From a virus: DNA of 42,522 nucleotides. Shown here piece by piece: positions 1 to 7,585 of this stretch (the first letter of the stretch is position 1; each line of letters opens with the position of its first letter). A program made the translations under genes and the position numbers. The stretch spans positions 1 to 42,522 of IMG/VR virus record IMGVR_UViG_3300030520_000055. One strand, written 5' to 3'. The notes below the pieces were generated by a model. That model worked only from the letters and a program-made list of their open reading frames with translations, had not been told where the DNA came from and made no database searches.

Positions 1-141
1 CGAGCATCACCGCCTCGGGGGCGGCAAGGCCCCGTGCGCCGCCATCTGGTCGGGGTGCACGGCGCCAGGCATCTGCTTCATGTTGGCGGGCGCGCCGGGC
101 TGCGCGCCGGGAGATGGCGCGCCCCCTCCGTTCGGATTTCC
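1..141. repeat. Left copy of the 141-bp terminal overlap
   Basis: These bases recur at 42382-42522 in the same orientation with two mismatches (127 T versus 42508 A; 131 T versus 42512 G). The repeat covers the 3' end of the portal gene. The simplest reading is the overlap of a circular or circularly permuted assembly, because the late genes read continuously across the joint. Confidence 0.9.
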
Positions 142-2094
142 CCCGCCCCCCGGGCCCCCGCCCTGCGCCATCTGTGCGGCCTGTGCCTTGTGCTGCATCT
201 GCTGCTGGTGCATCTGGAGATGCTTGCGGACGTTCCCGTGCGGATCGCCGCTCTGCATGAGCTGCATATGCGCCTGCATGTGTTGCTGGTCGTCGTCGCC
301 AGGATGGACCGCGACATCGAAGCCGTGTTCGAGCATGTCGTTCTCGATCATCGGATCGACCGACGGCTCGTTCTTGTCGACCAGGATGAGCGGCGCCAGC
401 CGCGGGCCGAACAGGTTCTCTGCCATCTGCTTGAGCAGGGGCGCGAGGTTGAGCGTATAGTCCTGGTATAGCTGCGGCGGAATTTCCTTGAGGACGTTGA
501 TCGCCGCGGTCTGCTGCTGCATCATTGCGGCGTTTCGCGCCGCCTCGACCCCATACCATTTGAAGAAGTAGCGCGCGTTGTCCTGCTGCGGCTCGACGTC
601 CTGCATGATCGCCTTCTGCCCAACCTCGCCGAGCATCCGAACGGTGATCTCGTCTTCGCGGAACTGATAGTCGTACTCCATGAACCGCTCAAGCATCGGG
701 GTCAGGATGCCCTCCTCGATCACGGTCACGGCGTCGGCGGTGGTGAGGATGTCGACCTGCTGCTCGTTGGCGAGTTCCGCCTGGTTCATCTTCTTGCCGC
801 GCCCGGCGGCGGCCGGGATCATCGAAGGGTTGACGCCGAGCGTCTGGAATATCTGTTGCTTGACCTCCGCTAGGCGCTCAAAGCAATCCTTCCACAGCGG
901 TGGGAACTCCGCGAACTGCGTGTCTTTCGGACTGGTCTGCCAGATGGCACCGAGCCCCAACACCATCGTATTGGCCTTGGGGTTCTTCTCGGGGTCGGTC
1001 ATGATGATCGGCATCGCCGAATAGTGCCCGGTGTCCGCGCCCTCGTTGAGCGTGTCGTTGGCGAGGACCTGGAGGTCGAGCACGTTCGACACCGGAGGCC
1101 GCCCCTTGGCGACGCCGGCGTCGCGCTCGACCGGCACCGACAGCACCGGGCATTTGTCCGACCAGTAGGGGCACAGCTTGACCCCCAGGATGCGGTCCGG
1201 CCCGGCCATGTAGATGCGGCAAAGCCGGTACGTTCCCGCGATCTTGAGATGCGTCCATATCTCGACTCCCTGGAGGTGACCGCCCTTCTCCTTGATGCCA
1301 AGGATCGAGGCGATCTCCTTCTGCGGGCTCTTGCGACGGTTCGGCGTCTGGACCGCGGTCATCTCCTCGACGACAGCCTCGCCTTCCTTGGAGGTGAACT
1401 CCTTGTCGGCGATCATCTTCTTTATCGTCGCCTTGGTCCAGCGACGGATGATCGCGACGAAGCCGCCCTTGGCGATCGCATCCTCGACACCGTCGCAGGT
1501 CACCGGCGAGATGACGAGGTCGGGGTCGTTGATGATCTCGACATGGGGCCCGGCCTCCGTGACCTCGATCTCCTCGTAGTCGTCTTCCTGATCGTCGTTG
1601 GTAGTCCGCGCGCCCGCATAGCGGGTCTTGCTCTCCCACGAGACGTAGAGCGAATACTGCCCCTCGCAGTCCCCCACCGCGATCAGGGGGCGCACCACGC
1701 GCGTCTTGAGATCGTCGCGGCGGACGTAATGCTCGAGCAGCGCCATGCGCGCGTGCGGGATCTCGTCGTCGGGCGTGGTGACCTCGACGAAGCGCCCGCT
1801 CACCGGGAAGAGCTGGTTTGAGAAGCGGGTCTGCCGGGCGTCGACCGCGTCACGCACGAACGGGATGTAGACGCGCGAATTGCCGTTGTAGAACTGTCGG
1901 TCGCCGAGCTTGAGGCGGAAGGCCTCCCAATTGTCCAGCGCATCGTTGGTGCGGCTGTTCTGGTTCTCGAACGCCTTGTTGACCTTGGCGTGCAGCTTGA
2001 AGACCTGGTCCCTTATGTCCTTTCGCCCCGACAGCTCGTCGTTGCGATCCGGCATCTTGCGCGAGGTCTTTTCCTCTTTGGTGTCGTCGGCCAT
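7..2094 (-). CDS. Portal protein
   Basis: This 695-residue protein would form the dodecameric ring at the capsid vertex through which DNA is packaged and ejected. The assignment rests on its size, its position directly after the large terminase and before the scaffold (across the circle joint), and the general look of podovirus portals: a charged N-terminus, a mixed alpha/beta body, and a region near residues 425-450 typical of portal helices. The last ~100 residues are rich in Gln, Met, His, Gly and Pro and look disordered. The start ATG at 2094 lies 3 bp downstream of the terminase stop. The stop at 7-9 overlaps a possible tiny ORF reading across the joint. The right-end copy of its 3' end carries one silent change and one Asn-to-Thr change. 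Confidence 0.85.
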   Translation of the reverse strand: MADDTKEEKTSRKMPDRNDELSGRKDIRDQVFKLHAKVNKAFENQNSRTNDALDNWEAFRLKLGDRQFYNGNSRVYIPFVRDAVDARQTRFSNQLFPVSGRFVEVTTPDDEIPHARMALLEHYVRRDDLKTRVVRPLIAVGDCEGQYSLYVSWESKTRYAGARTTNDDQEDDYEEIEVTEAGPHVEIINDPDLVISPVTCDGVEDAIAKGGFVAIIRRWTKATIKKMIADKEFTSKEGEAVVEEMTAVQTPNRRKSPQKEIASILGIKEKGGHLQGVEIWTHLKIAGTYRLCRIYMAGPDRILGVKLCPYWSDKCPVLSVPVERDAGVAKGRPPVSNVLDLQVLANDTLNEGADTGHYSAMPIIMTDPEKNPKANTMVLGLGAIWQTSPKDTQFAEFPPLWKDCFERLAEVKQQIFQTLGVNPSMIPAAAGRGKKMNQAELANEQQVDILTTADAVTVIEEGILTPMLERFMEYDYQFREDEITVRMLGEVGQKAIMQDVEPQQDNARYFFKWYGVEAARNAAMMQQQTAAINVLKEIPPQLYQDYTLNLAPLLKQMAENLFGPRLAPLILVDKNEPSVDPMIENDMLEHGFDVAVHPGDDDQQHMQAHMQLMQSGDPHGNVRKHLQMHQQQMQHKAQAAQMAQGGGPGGGGNPNGGGAPSPGAQPGAPANMKQMPGAVHPDQMAAHGALPPPRR

Positions 2095-2097
2095 GGG

Positions 2098-4068
2098 CTA
2101 CCTCAAGGCGCTCTGATAGCGCACGCCTCCGGGCGTGTAGCTGAAATTGCCGGTGCCGTCATCCATGTCCAGCATGGCCCCGGCTTCCAAGATCGCCGCC
2201 CACGATTCGAGGCCTTCGATCAGCACGCGGTAGAAGCCCTCTTCCGCCGCGCCCGCCATTACGCCCTTCCGATTGACCTGCCGCGCATAGCCGGACGACA
2301 ACCCGTTGAGGGTCCAGCGCGCGGCCGGCGACACCTGGAGAGCTGGGAACCCGCGCACCTCGCGCTGGAGATGGCTGCGGATGACGGAGCGCCCTTCGGC
2401 GGGCTGGCCCCCACGGTCCAGGGTCGAGGGTATGCGCGCGATCGCCTGCTTGAGCCCGACGTTGTTGTATTGATCGAAGTGCAGTGGGCCCCCGATCAGC
2501 CGCATCTTCCGGCCCATGGCGAGGAACGCCATGTCGATCAGGTCGCTGGTCATGGTGACGACATCGCCTTCCAGTATACCATCCCAAAAGACAGTCATCT
2601 GCCCGCGATTATATTGCACCAGCACGCCTGTCACCATATTGTGCGCGGCGTTCATCGCAAGGTAGAGCGGGAGCTGCGTGTTGACCGCCGGGTCTTCGGC
2701 CACATGCCGACCCGAGAAGTCTTCGTAGATCGGTGCCCCGGGGCGTAGCAGCGTCGCGTAGGCGAGCGCATTGGGCGCATCGATCTTGCCGGTCGGGAAC
2801 CCCTCGAGTTCTTCCTCCAGCTCGGGAAGCCGGCGGACGAACTCGACCTCGCGCGCCTTGAAGTAGGGTTGCAGGCTCTTGATGAACCCGATCTTGTTAC
2901 GCGGGGCCTTGAGCGCCTTCACCGGGATCGTCACGCCCCGGCGCGTCATCTCCGTTCGGATCGGCTGCATGAGGAACTCGTTGAGGCCGTCCTCCTCGAC
3001 GCCCACAAGAGTGGGCTGGAGCTCTTCCGACAGGCCGGCGTCGAATATGGCCTTCACGATCTCGTTGGGTAGAAGGCGTCTTGCCCATGCGTCCCACACC
3101 ACCAGTTTGGGGCCAATCCATGACCATGCGGCGAAACCCGTCATGGCGCTGCTTTCCTTGACCGTCCGCGCGGGGTCGAACATGCAATAGACGGACTGCC
3201 ACGTCCGTATCCGCGGGGCGACCCTGAACATATCCTTGGTGAACGCCTGCGCCTCGGGGCTCACCGCCTGGCACATATACTCCATGGAGAACTCGCGCTG
3301 GAGGCCGTGCCTGCGCATCGACTCCTCCTTCTTGTCCACCCACTCCAGCGAGTAGCGCGAGGGCCATGCGGAGACGAGCACGCCCCGCTCGTCGACCATG
3401 CGGATCGGGAAATGATGCGTCACCCACATCGGGTCGCGCGTCAGCGAGACCGCGAGGCTCTCGGGGTCGAGCGGAGTCGCCGCCATGCGGACGCGGTGGC
3501 GGGTGTCGAGCGCGGACAGCAAGACGGTATGGAACCACTTGATGAGCTTCGACCGTCGCTTGGAATCCTCGGCCTCCTCGCGCGTCTCGAGATCGTCGCA
3601 GAAGACCATGTCGGGGCGCTTGTCGAGATGCTTGATCCCGCGCAGCGCCTGCCCCTTGCCGAGAGCCAGGAGCCGCACGCCGTTGGACAGGATGATCTCG
3701 TCCTCCGACCAGGTCGGCCCACGCAGGTCGCCGAACACCTCGCGGATCTTGTCGTTGGTCTCTATCTCGTGCTTGATCGCCCGCAGGCGCTCGACCGCGC
3801 GGTCGTTGTTCTCGCCGATCACCAAGCCGTTCGAGAAATCGCGAAACGCCGCCAGCAGCGTGATCGCCTCTTCGGCGATCGTCGACTTGGCGCCGCCGCG
3901 AAAGACGAGATCGAGGACGTAGGGGAGCGCCGGGTTGTGCCAGTCCCGTATGATGCGCCGATGGAACGGCGGCGACGTTTCGGGCCGCCGATGCGCAAAG
4001 AAGACGCGATGCGCCAGTTCCCGGTCTGCATACAGGGTTTCGATGACCTCGCGTAGCTGGTCGTTCAT
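2098..4068 (-). CDS. terL: Terminase large subunit
   Basis: This 656-residue DNA-packaging motor has an ATPase and a nuclease. A Walker A-like loop FRGGAKST lies at residues 57-64 and a Walker B PDMVFCDDLE at 152-161. An RNase H-like nuclease follows, with candidate acidic residues at D298 (MFDPAR), E359/D360 (VEED) and D430 (KIDAPNA). A further ~220 residues follow the nuclease; residues 465-500 look like a degenerate copy of an RNase H-like first strand. I chose ATG 4068 rather than the longer upstream start at 4149 because it gives an ATGA overlap with the KTSC gene and the upstream extension reads as a shadow of that gene. No small terminase subunit is recognised; one of the small upstream genes could fill that role. 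Confidence 0.9.
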   Translation of the reverse strand: MNDQLREVIETLYADRELAHRVFFAHRRPETSPPFHRRIIRDWHNPALPYVLDLVFRGGAKSTIAEEAITLLAAFRDFSNGLVIGENNDRAVERLRAIKHEIETNDKIREVFGDLRGPTWSEDEIILSNGVRLLALGKGQALRGIKHLDKRPDMVFCDDLETREEAEDSKRRSKLIKWFHTVLLSALDTRHRVRMAATPLDPESLAVSLTRDPMWVTHHFPIRMVDERGVLVSAWPSRYSLEWVDKKEESMRRHGLQREFSMEYMCQAVSPEAQAFTKDMFRVAPRIRTWQSVYCMFDPARTVKESSAMTGFAAWSWIGPKLVVWDAWARRLLPNEIVKAIFDAGLSEELQPTLVGVEEDGLNEFLMQPIRTEMTRRGVTIPVKALKAPRNKIGFIKSLQPYFKAREVEFVRRLPELEEELEGFPTGKIDAPNALAYATLLRPGAPIYEDFSGRHVAEDPAVNTQLPLYLAMNAAHNMVTGVLVQYNRGQMTVFWDGILEGDVVTMTSDLIDMAFLAMGRKMRLIGGPLHFDQYNNVGLKQAIARIPSTLDRGGQPAEGRSVIRSHLQREVRGFPALQVSPAARWTLNGLSSGYARQVNRKGVMAGAAEEGFYRVLIEGLESWAAILEAGAMLDMDDGTGNFSYTPGGVRYQSALR

Positions 4069-4268
4069 GCCTGCTCGTAGGGGTAGCGATCCTGCACCAC
4101 GCGACGAAGGAACTGACCCTTCGAGGTGGCGAGCCCGAACTGGCGCCACACCGACGGCGGCACGCCCGAATAGACATAGTCCTGTCCGGACCGGAACGTC
4201 ACCGTCAGCGTTTGGGCGTCGGCGTCATAATCGGCTTGGTCGATATTGCTCGACCCCGGGCAAGGCAT
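4065..4268 (-). CDS. KTSC-domain protein
   Basis: This 67-residue protein has the full pattern of the KTSC domain: an N-terminal SSNID segment, a YD..AQTLTVTF strand, a YVYSGVP turn, and a C-terminal SKGQFLRRVVQDRYPY segment. KTSC domains occur alone or fused in phage and bacterial proteins and are sometimes linked to nucleic-acid enzymes, but their function is not established. ATG 4268 places the domain at the N-terminus, as is usual; a GTG at 4280 would add four residues. The stop overlaps the terminase start by four bases (ATGA), so the two are probably translated together. Confidence 0.8.
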   Translation of the reverse strand: MPCPGSSNIDQADYDADAQTLTVTFRSGQDYVYSGVPPSVWRQFGLATSKGQFLRRVVQDRYPYEQA

Positions 4269-4272
4269 GACT

Positions 4273-4473
4273 TCACCCACGGCGCACCAAGTCCCACCCG
4301 GAGAACTCTTCGGTCACTTCCAGCGGAAACCCATTCCACTTGTCGCCCAAAGGCGTGGGGGCGATACACGCAGCGAGGGCATGGCGTGCCGCTGCTCCCA
4401 ATCGTATGGTATGCGATCCGGTACGAGCCCCTTCTACGCGAAGCGCAGAATCTATGTCTCGGCCTATCGGCAT
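4273..4473 (-). CDS. Small hypothetical protein
   Basis: This is a 66-residue unknown. It starts one base after the stop of the 59-residue gene (TGACATG) and ends 4 bp before the KTSC start, so spacing supports it more than sequence does. It contains a hydrophobic Ala-rich stretch around residues 27-38, then Pro, Trp and acidic residues (WNGFPLEVTEEFSGWDL). No family is recognised. A small terminase subunit would be plausible at this position, but the protein is shorter than typical TerS and shows no clear helix-turn-helix. Confidence 0.6.
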   Translation of the reverse strand: MPIGRDIDSALRVEGARTGSHTIRLGAAARHALAACIAPTPLGDKWNGFPLEVTEEFSGWDLVRRG

Positions 4474-4474
4474 G

Positions 4475-4654
4475 TCAGTCGCTCGACAGCGCGTCCGTCA
4501 GCCATGCGACGAGATCGGGGATCTTGTCCTGCATCACCTTGAGATTGGCGACGCTCTCGCCCGAAGGCGACACCAGCTTGAACGTCGCGATGCCGTCCTC
4601 GCTCTTGGCCTTGACGACGAAGCCCTTCGCCTTGAGCACGCGGAAGTCAGTCAT
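4475..4654 (-). CDS. Small hypothetical protein (59 aa)
   Basis: This is a 59-residue reading frame with convincing coding character (GC-rich third positions). Its start overlaps the stop of the upstream gene by eight bases and its stop lies one base before the next ATG. The protein begins MTDFRVLKAKGFVVKA, alternates charged strands with hydrophobic ones, and ends in a helix-like VAWLTDALSSD. No family is recognised. Its place between the lysis-type genes and the terminase would suit a small packaging or regulatory protein, but that is only positional inference. Confidence 0.7.
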   Translation of the reverse strand: MTDFRVLKAKGFVVKAKSEDGIATFKLVSPSGESVANLKVMQDKIPDLVAWLTDALSSD

Positions 4655-5345
4655 CCATCAGGGCCTTTCGTGCGCGGGCCTCTTCGGCCTCGGAACCGGT
4701 GAGCGTCGGGGTGCCATCGGGCGCGGTCTGCGCGACCTCACCCGTACCGGGTGCGACCGGCAGGTCCGCGTCGGCTTTGGCCTGGCCGGCTTGCGCCGCA
4801 ACAGGCGTGGTCGTGGCCGACGTGACGGCGGGAAGATCGGAGGTGACGCGCGCGTCCATCGGCGTCTCGGCAAGCCCTTGCGAGCCCGGCGTCACGATCG
4901 GCGCGTCGGCCGGCGCGGGCGGCGGCGCTGCGGTCTCCAGCGTCTCGGCGACGGGCTTGCCGTCATCGTCGAGCGGCACCGCAGCGGTCTGCACCGTGCC
5001 CGGCGTCGAGCCTGCGACCAACCCATCCGGACCGGTGCCTTCGGGCGCGTCGACGAACACGTCGGTCGTCTTAACGGGGTTGCCATCCAGATCAGTGGCA
5101 CCGGAAAGGTCGTTCGGGTCTTCGCCCTCGGGCACGTCCAGTTCACCGGACAGCGTGGCGATCTGCGCCTCGATCGCGGCCCATTCGGTCGGCGACGGAT
5201 TGCGACCCTGCGCCTCCATGGCGCGGATGTTGGCGAGCCCGCTCACCACGAGTTGCTCGGCGGCGCTGCCGGCTTCGAGCACGGAGGGCAGCACCTCAAG
5301 GATGCTGATCGCCATGGCAAGCGTCGAGGTAGCCGTCGTAACCAT
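4647..5345 (-). CDS. Hypothetical protein near the lysis genes
   Basis: This is a 232-residue protein. Residues 1-70 are probably helical (hydrophobic ISILEVLPSVL, then NPSPTEWAAIEAQI); this resembles short proteins that often follow phage holins. From about residue 75 it becomes a low-complexity acidic Pro/Ala/Thr/Asp-rich tail with no predicted fold. There is no signal peptide and no clear membrane segment. ATG 5345 lies 4 bp after the stop of the lipoprotein gene. The function is unknown; a cytoplasmic or virion-associated accessory protein is possible. Confidence 0.8.
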   Translation of the reverse strand: MVTTATSTLAMAISILEVLPSVLEAGSAAEQLVVSGLANIRAMEAQGRNPSPTEWAAIEAQIATLSGELDVPEGEDPNDLSGATDLDGNPVKTTDVFVDAPEGTGPDGLVAGSTPGTVQTAAVPLDDDGKPVAETLETAAPPPAPADAPIVTPGSQGLAETPMDARVTSDLPAVTSATTTPVAAQAGQAKADADLPVAPGTGEVAQTAPDGTPTLTGSEAEEARARKALMDD

Positions 5346-5349
5346 AGGA

Positions 5350-5712
5350 TCAATCCTTGTTGAGCGTCACCGCGAGCGTCTGATAGCTCTGAACCAAGGT
5401 CAGCGCAACACCGACGAGGTCGGCGGCGTTCGACGCATCGGCGGTCACCGCAGCCTGCGCCGCGGCCAGCGCCGCGCGCGCCGCAGTATCCGCCGCCACG
5501 AGCTTCGCGACCACCGCCGGATCGTGGCACACCGCCACCCCATGACCACAGGTCGGCAACTGCCGGTACGCCACTGCGAGCGTCAGCGCCGCGGAATAGG
5601 CCGTCTCGGCCCCGTACAGCGACTGCGCGGGCGTCAGAGTTCCACTCGTGCCGGTGGTGGCACAACCCGACAGGGCGAGCCCGGCCGCAACGACGAGAGC
5701 CAGGGCGCGCAT
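5350..5712 (-). CDS. Small lipoprotein
   Basis: This 120-residue protein starts with a lipoprotein signal peptide: a short positive N-terminus, hydrophobic LALVVAAGLAL, then the lipobox LSGC with the modified cysteine at residue 17. The mature part is Ala-rich and probably helical with two further cysteines (residues 55 and 62). ATG 5712 overlaps the stop of the holin-like gene (TGATG). Lipoproteins beside a holin are often outer-spanin subunits, but this one is longer than typical Rz1 and lacks its Pro-rich body, so it could also be another phage outer-membrane lipoprotein. Confidence 0.8.
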   Translation of the reverse strand: MRALALVVAAGLALSGCATTGTSGTLTPAQSLYGAETAYSAALTLAVAYRQLPTCGHGVAVCHDPAVVAKLVAADTAARAALAAAQAAVTADASNAADLVGVALTLVQSYQTLAVTLNKD

Positions 5713-6269
5713 CAGTCGAGTGGTCCTTTCGTGATCGCGGGTGCTACGAACGTCGAAGGCGTCGCGAACCCGGCAAGATCGAGAGGGGCGACCACGCCAT
5801 CCGTGGGGACGGACGCCGGCGCGGTCGTTCCGGCGGGCAGGGGGGTGCTCACCGAAAGGGCATCCGCCCCGAGCGCTATGGCACCCGGGGCGGCATCCGC
5901 CACCAACCCGGAGACCGACTCCACGAGCTGGGACAGAACCTTGGAATGCGTGCCGGTCGCGGCGACCAGCGCATCGAGCTTGGCGTCGCTCGACGCCGGT
6001 CCGAACAGGATCGAAACCAGATGATCGACCTGTGCCGCGAGCTTGGCGTGCGTGCCGGTCGACGCCCATGCCCATGCTTGCGACAGGCCGCCTGCGACGA
6101 TCGCCGTGGTCACCTCGACGAACTCGGTCTGCTGGCTCGTCGCGATCAGCCCGTGGGCGAGCAACGCGCCGGCGGCCAGCGTCCCGAAGTGACGGACCAT
6201 CGAGGTCGCGTAAGGCGCTACCACGGGCCAGAATGCGGGGGCCGAAGGGAGGTTAGGGGCGTCGGTCAT
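5712..6269 (-). CDS. Holin-like membrane protein
   Basis: This 185-residue protein has two probable membrane segments near its N-terminus (around residues 27-42, TLAAGALLAHGLIA, and 50-67, VTTAIVAGGLSQAWAWA) joined by a short polar turn. A long soluble, Ala/Val/Pro-rich C-terminus follows. The double hairpin close to the N-terminus resembles small phage holins, and the gene heads the late transcript beside a lipoprotein. The ATG at 6269 has no convincing ribosome-binding site, while a promoter-like sequence ends six bases upstream, so the message may be leaderless. A longer in-frame start at 6347 reads through noncoding-looking sequence and was rejected. Confidence 0.65.
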   Translation of the reverse strand: MTDAPNLPSAPAFWPVVAPYATSMVRHFGTLAAGALLAHGLIATSQQTEFVEVTTAIVAGGLSQAWAWASTGTHAKLAAQVDHLVSILFGPASSDAKLDALVAATGTHSKVLSQLVESVSGLVADAAPGAIALGADALSVSTPLPAGTTAPASVPTDGVVAPLDLAGFATPSTFVAPAITKGPLD

Positions 6270-6275
6270 GAGGCG

Positions 6276-6304
6276 GGTATGGCGGGGGTGGGGAGGGCTG
6301 TCAA
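6276..6304 (-). promoter_or_regulatory. Candidate late promoter, possibly leaderless
   Basis: On the minus strand, TTGACA (6304-6299) is followed by a 17-base spacer and CATACC (6281-6276). The -35 box is a perfect consensus and the -10 box is weak (3 of 6). The expected start point, about seven bases downstream, falls on or next to the ATG at 6269 of the holin-like gene. Confidence 0.5.
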
Positions 6305-6675
6305 GCCGGAAAAATTGGGAGATGGCCGCGATTTTTCTGGCAGGCATTCAAAAAATTTTTCAGCCCGCCAACCCCCCGCCCCTCCCAGATCCCGGGCTGG
6401 AAGGCTCTCACGCGCGTAGGATACACCCCGCGCGGGGGTAATAGACTCCCGCGTAGGTCGCAGGGCTCGCTGACGGTCCAGCTGTCAGGCTTCAAGGCTT
6501 GAAACCATGGGCTTGGGTTGTGGGGCCTGAAAGATTGGGACGGGCGGCGGGGCGCCTGGCAAGCGCCGCAAGGCCTCCAGCCGCCAGCGGCACAGCGCCG
6601 ACAGGGGCTATGCCCCGTGCGCATGACAGGCGTCACGCGCGACCAACCTAACACGTTGAAAACACACGCTTTTTC

Positions 6676-6822
6676 AAAACCGCAAAAACGCTAAGTCATT
6701 GATATTGAAGCCTTTTGCATTTGTGAGAATTTACAGAGTTTTCAGAAATTCCAGAATTTTCAGAAATTATGGAAATTCAAAACCCTTACAGATAAAGGGT
6801 TTTGGAACTATTTTGCGGTTTT
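6676..6822. repeat. AT-rich repeat cluster (possible origin or operator)
   Basis: AAAACCGCAAAA at 6676-6687 is matched by its exact reverse complement TTTTGCGGTTTT at 6811-6822. Between them TTTTCAGAAATT occurs twice in direct orientation at 6739-6750 and 6757-6768, 18 bp apart. Flanking inverted arms, iteron-like direct repeats and AT-richness are common in phage origins and in multi-site operators. No DnaA box was identified. Confidence 0.55.
6778..6804. promoter_or_regulatory. Perfect 10-bp hairpin upstream of the early promoter
   Basis: CAAAACCCTT (6778-6787) and AAGGGTTTTG (6795-6804) pair perfectly around a 7-base loop. The stem ends in T-rich sequence on both strands, so it could work as a two-way terminator insulating the divergent promoters, or as a protein-binding operator. 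Confidence 0.5.
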
Positions 6823-6835
6823 TCAAACTTTTCTG

Positions 6836-6863
6836 TTGACGGCTTGCGGCGCCGCTCTATGCT
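6836..6863 (+). promoter_or_regulatory. Candidate early promoter
   Basis: TTGACG at 6836-6841, a 16-base spacer, and TATGCT at 6858-6863 give a good sigma70-type promoter. It lies 27 bp before the first early gene, which has the leader GGAGACCGACC at 6879-6889. Confidence 0.65.
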
Positions 6864-6890
6864 GAACCCATCAACCACGGAGACCGACCG

Positions 6891-7106
6891 ATGACCATCT
6901 ATTGCGACCATCTCGACCCTTGCGAGGATACCGCCGAAATCAGCGGACGCGAAGCCCGCCGCCTGATCGAGGCGCATAGCCTGGACGCCAACGATTTCTG
7001 GCAGGATCACGCCGCGACCAATTGGACGGGCACGGAAGGCACGGCGATGGCCTGCCTTCGCGGCCCCGTCACGCGCGGCATGGTCTACGCATGGTTGGGG
7101 TACTGA
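6891..7106 (+). CDS. First early gene, hypothetical
   Basis: This is a 71-residue acidic protein, the first gene after the early promoter. It starts at ATG 6891 behind a strong GGAGACCGACC leader. It begins MTIYCDHLDPCEDTAEISG and ends in MVYAWLGY. A middle helix (GREARRLIEAHSLDAND) and several Trp/Tyr residues suggest a small folded protein. No family is recognised. Genes in this position in lytic phages often encode host-takeover or anti-defence proteins, but nothing in the sequence proves that here. Confidence 0.75.
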   Translation: MTIYCDHLDPCEDTAEISGREARRLIEAHSLDANDFWQDHAATNWTGTEGTAMACLRGPVTRGMVYAWLGY

Positions 7107-7109
7107 ACG

Positions 7110-7292
7110 ATGAAAATGCCCGTCTATTCCGTCTATCTGCCCATGACGAACGGCAAGCCGCAGTTCATGGGTTGGGTCCAAGCCCTTTCCGGCTTCGAAG
7201 CGCGCAAGAGCATCGCGGACACCAATCCGGGGATGCATGTGACCGACCTTTACGCCAAGCTGGCGGCGGACGACCGCGACAACCGCCTTTGA
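7110..7292 (+). CDS. Small hypothetical early protein
   Basis: This is a 60-residue protein following the first early gene by three bases. It starts MKMPVYSVYLPMTNGKPQFMGWVQALSGFEA in broken pattern terms: a beta strand, then an aromatic turn, then a helix. This strand/helix arrangement suggests a small alpha/beta fold. No family is recognised. It is followed by a hairpin in the intergenic gap. Confidence 0.75.
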   Translation: MKMPVYSVYLPMTNGKPQFMGWVQALSGFEARKSIADTNPGMHVTDLYAKLAADDRDNRL

Positions 7293-7301
7293 TGACAACC
7301 T

Positions 7302-7328
7302 TGACCGGCGGGCCCTGTCCGCCGGTCA
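7302..7328 (+). promoter_or_regulatory. Intergenic 10-bp hairpin
   Basis: TGACCGGCGG (7302-7311) and CCGCCGGTCA (7319-7328) pair perfectly around a 7-base loop. No T-run follows, so it is a poor intrinsic terminator. It may be an RNA stability or processing element ahead of the GGAGACCGAC leader of the next gene. Confidence 0.5.
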
Positions 7329-7363
7329 TAGATGCCATCTCGCATCGCTTAGGAGACCGACAC

Positions 7364-7585
7364 ATGCCACTGACCATGGAAAGCGCGCTGCGCAAAGACA
7401 AGAGCTCCGGCAAGGGTTCTCTCGAACATCGGCATTTCGCCACGATAGCGGCGATCATAACCGAAATCAGCGTTCCAGATGAAAGCTATCGCGAGACACT
7501 CGCGAAGGAATTCGCATGGTCGCTTGCCTCTACTAACCCCCGCTTCGATAAGGCTCGATTCCTGCGCGCCTGCGGGGTGGAGTGA
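7364..7585 (+). CDS. Small conserved-looking phage protein
   Basis: This is a 73-residue protein. I chose ATG 7364 because it sits three bases after the GGAGACCGAC leader (7352-7361); longer upstream starts would read through a hairpin. The C-terminal pattern STNPRFDKARFLRACGV, preceded by a helix HRHFATIAAIITEI, is a recurring signature of short proteins in proteobacterial phages, whose function I do not know. The stop overlaps the next start (TGATG). Confidence 0.75.
   Translation: MPLTMESALRKDKSSGKGSLEHRHFATIAAIITEISVPDESYRETLAKEFAWSLASTNPRFDKARFLRACGVE

Larger units (their letters stand above)
6270..6890. other. Divergent noncoding hub between early and late blocks
   Basis: These 621 bp have no supportable gene. 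The left two thirds are GC-rich, with several short palindromes (for example CCCCGCGCGGGG near 6430 and GGGGC/GCCCC near 6605). The right third (about 6655-6835) is strikingly AT-rich compared with the rest of the genome. It holds direct repeats, a long-spaced inverted repeat and a perfect hairpin. Promoter-like sequences sit at both ends, pointing outward. The layout suggests a transcription control region and possibly a replication origin. Confidence 0.75.

Noticed and set aside
2897-4177. 426-codon minus-strand ORF overlapping the terminase in another frame
   Set aside because: Arg/Gly/Pro-rich composition and no motifs; the terminase frame has Walker and nuclease motifs.
4212-6256. Long plus-strand ORFs over the lipoprotein and terminase-side small genes (383 and 441 codons)
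   Set aside because: They lie antisense to a tightly coupled series of minus-strand genes and read as Arg/Ser/Ala-rich shadows.
6270-6654. Possible genes inside the divergent hub (a 117-codon minus ORF and extended starts)
   Set aside because: Composition is Arg/Pro/Ser-rich and no ribosome-binding site fits; palindromes and the promoter-like sequence explain the region better.
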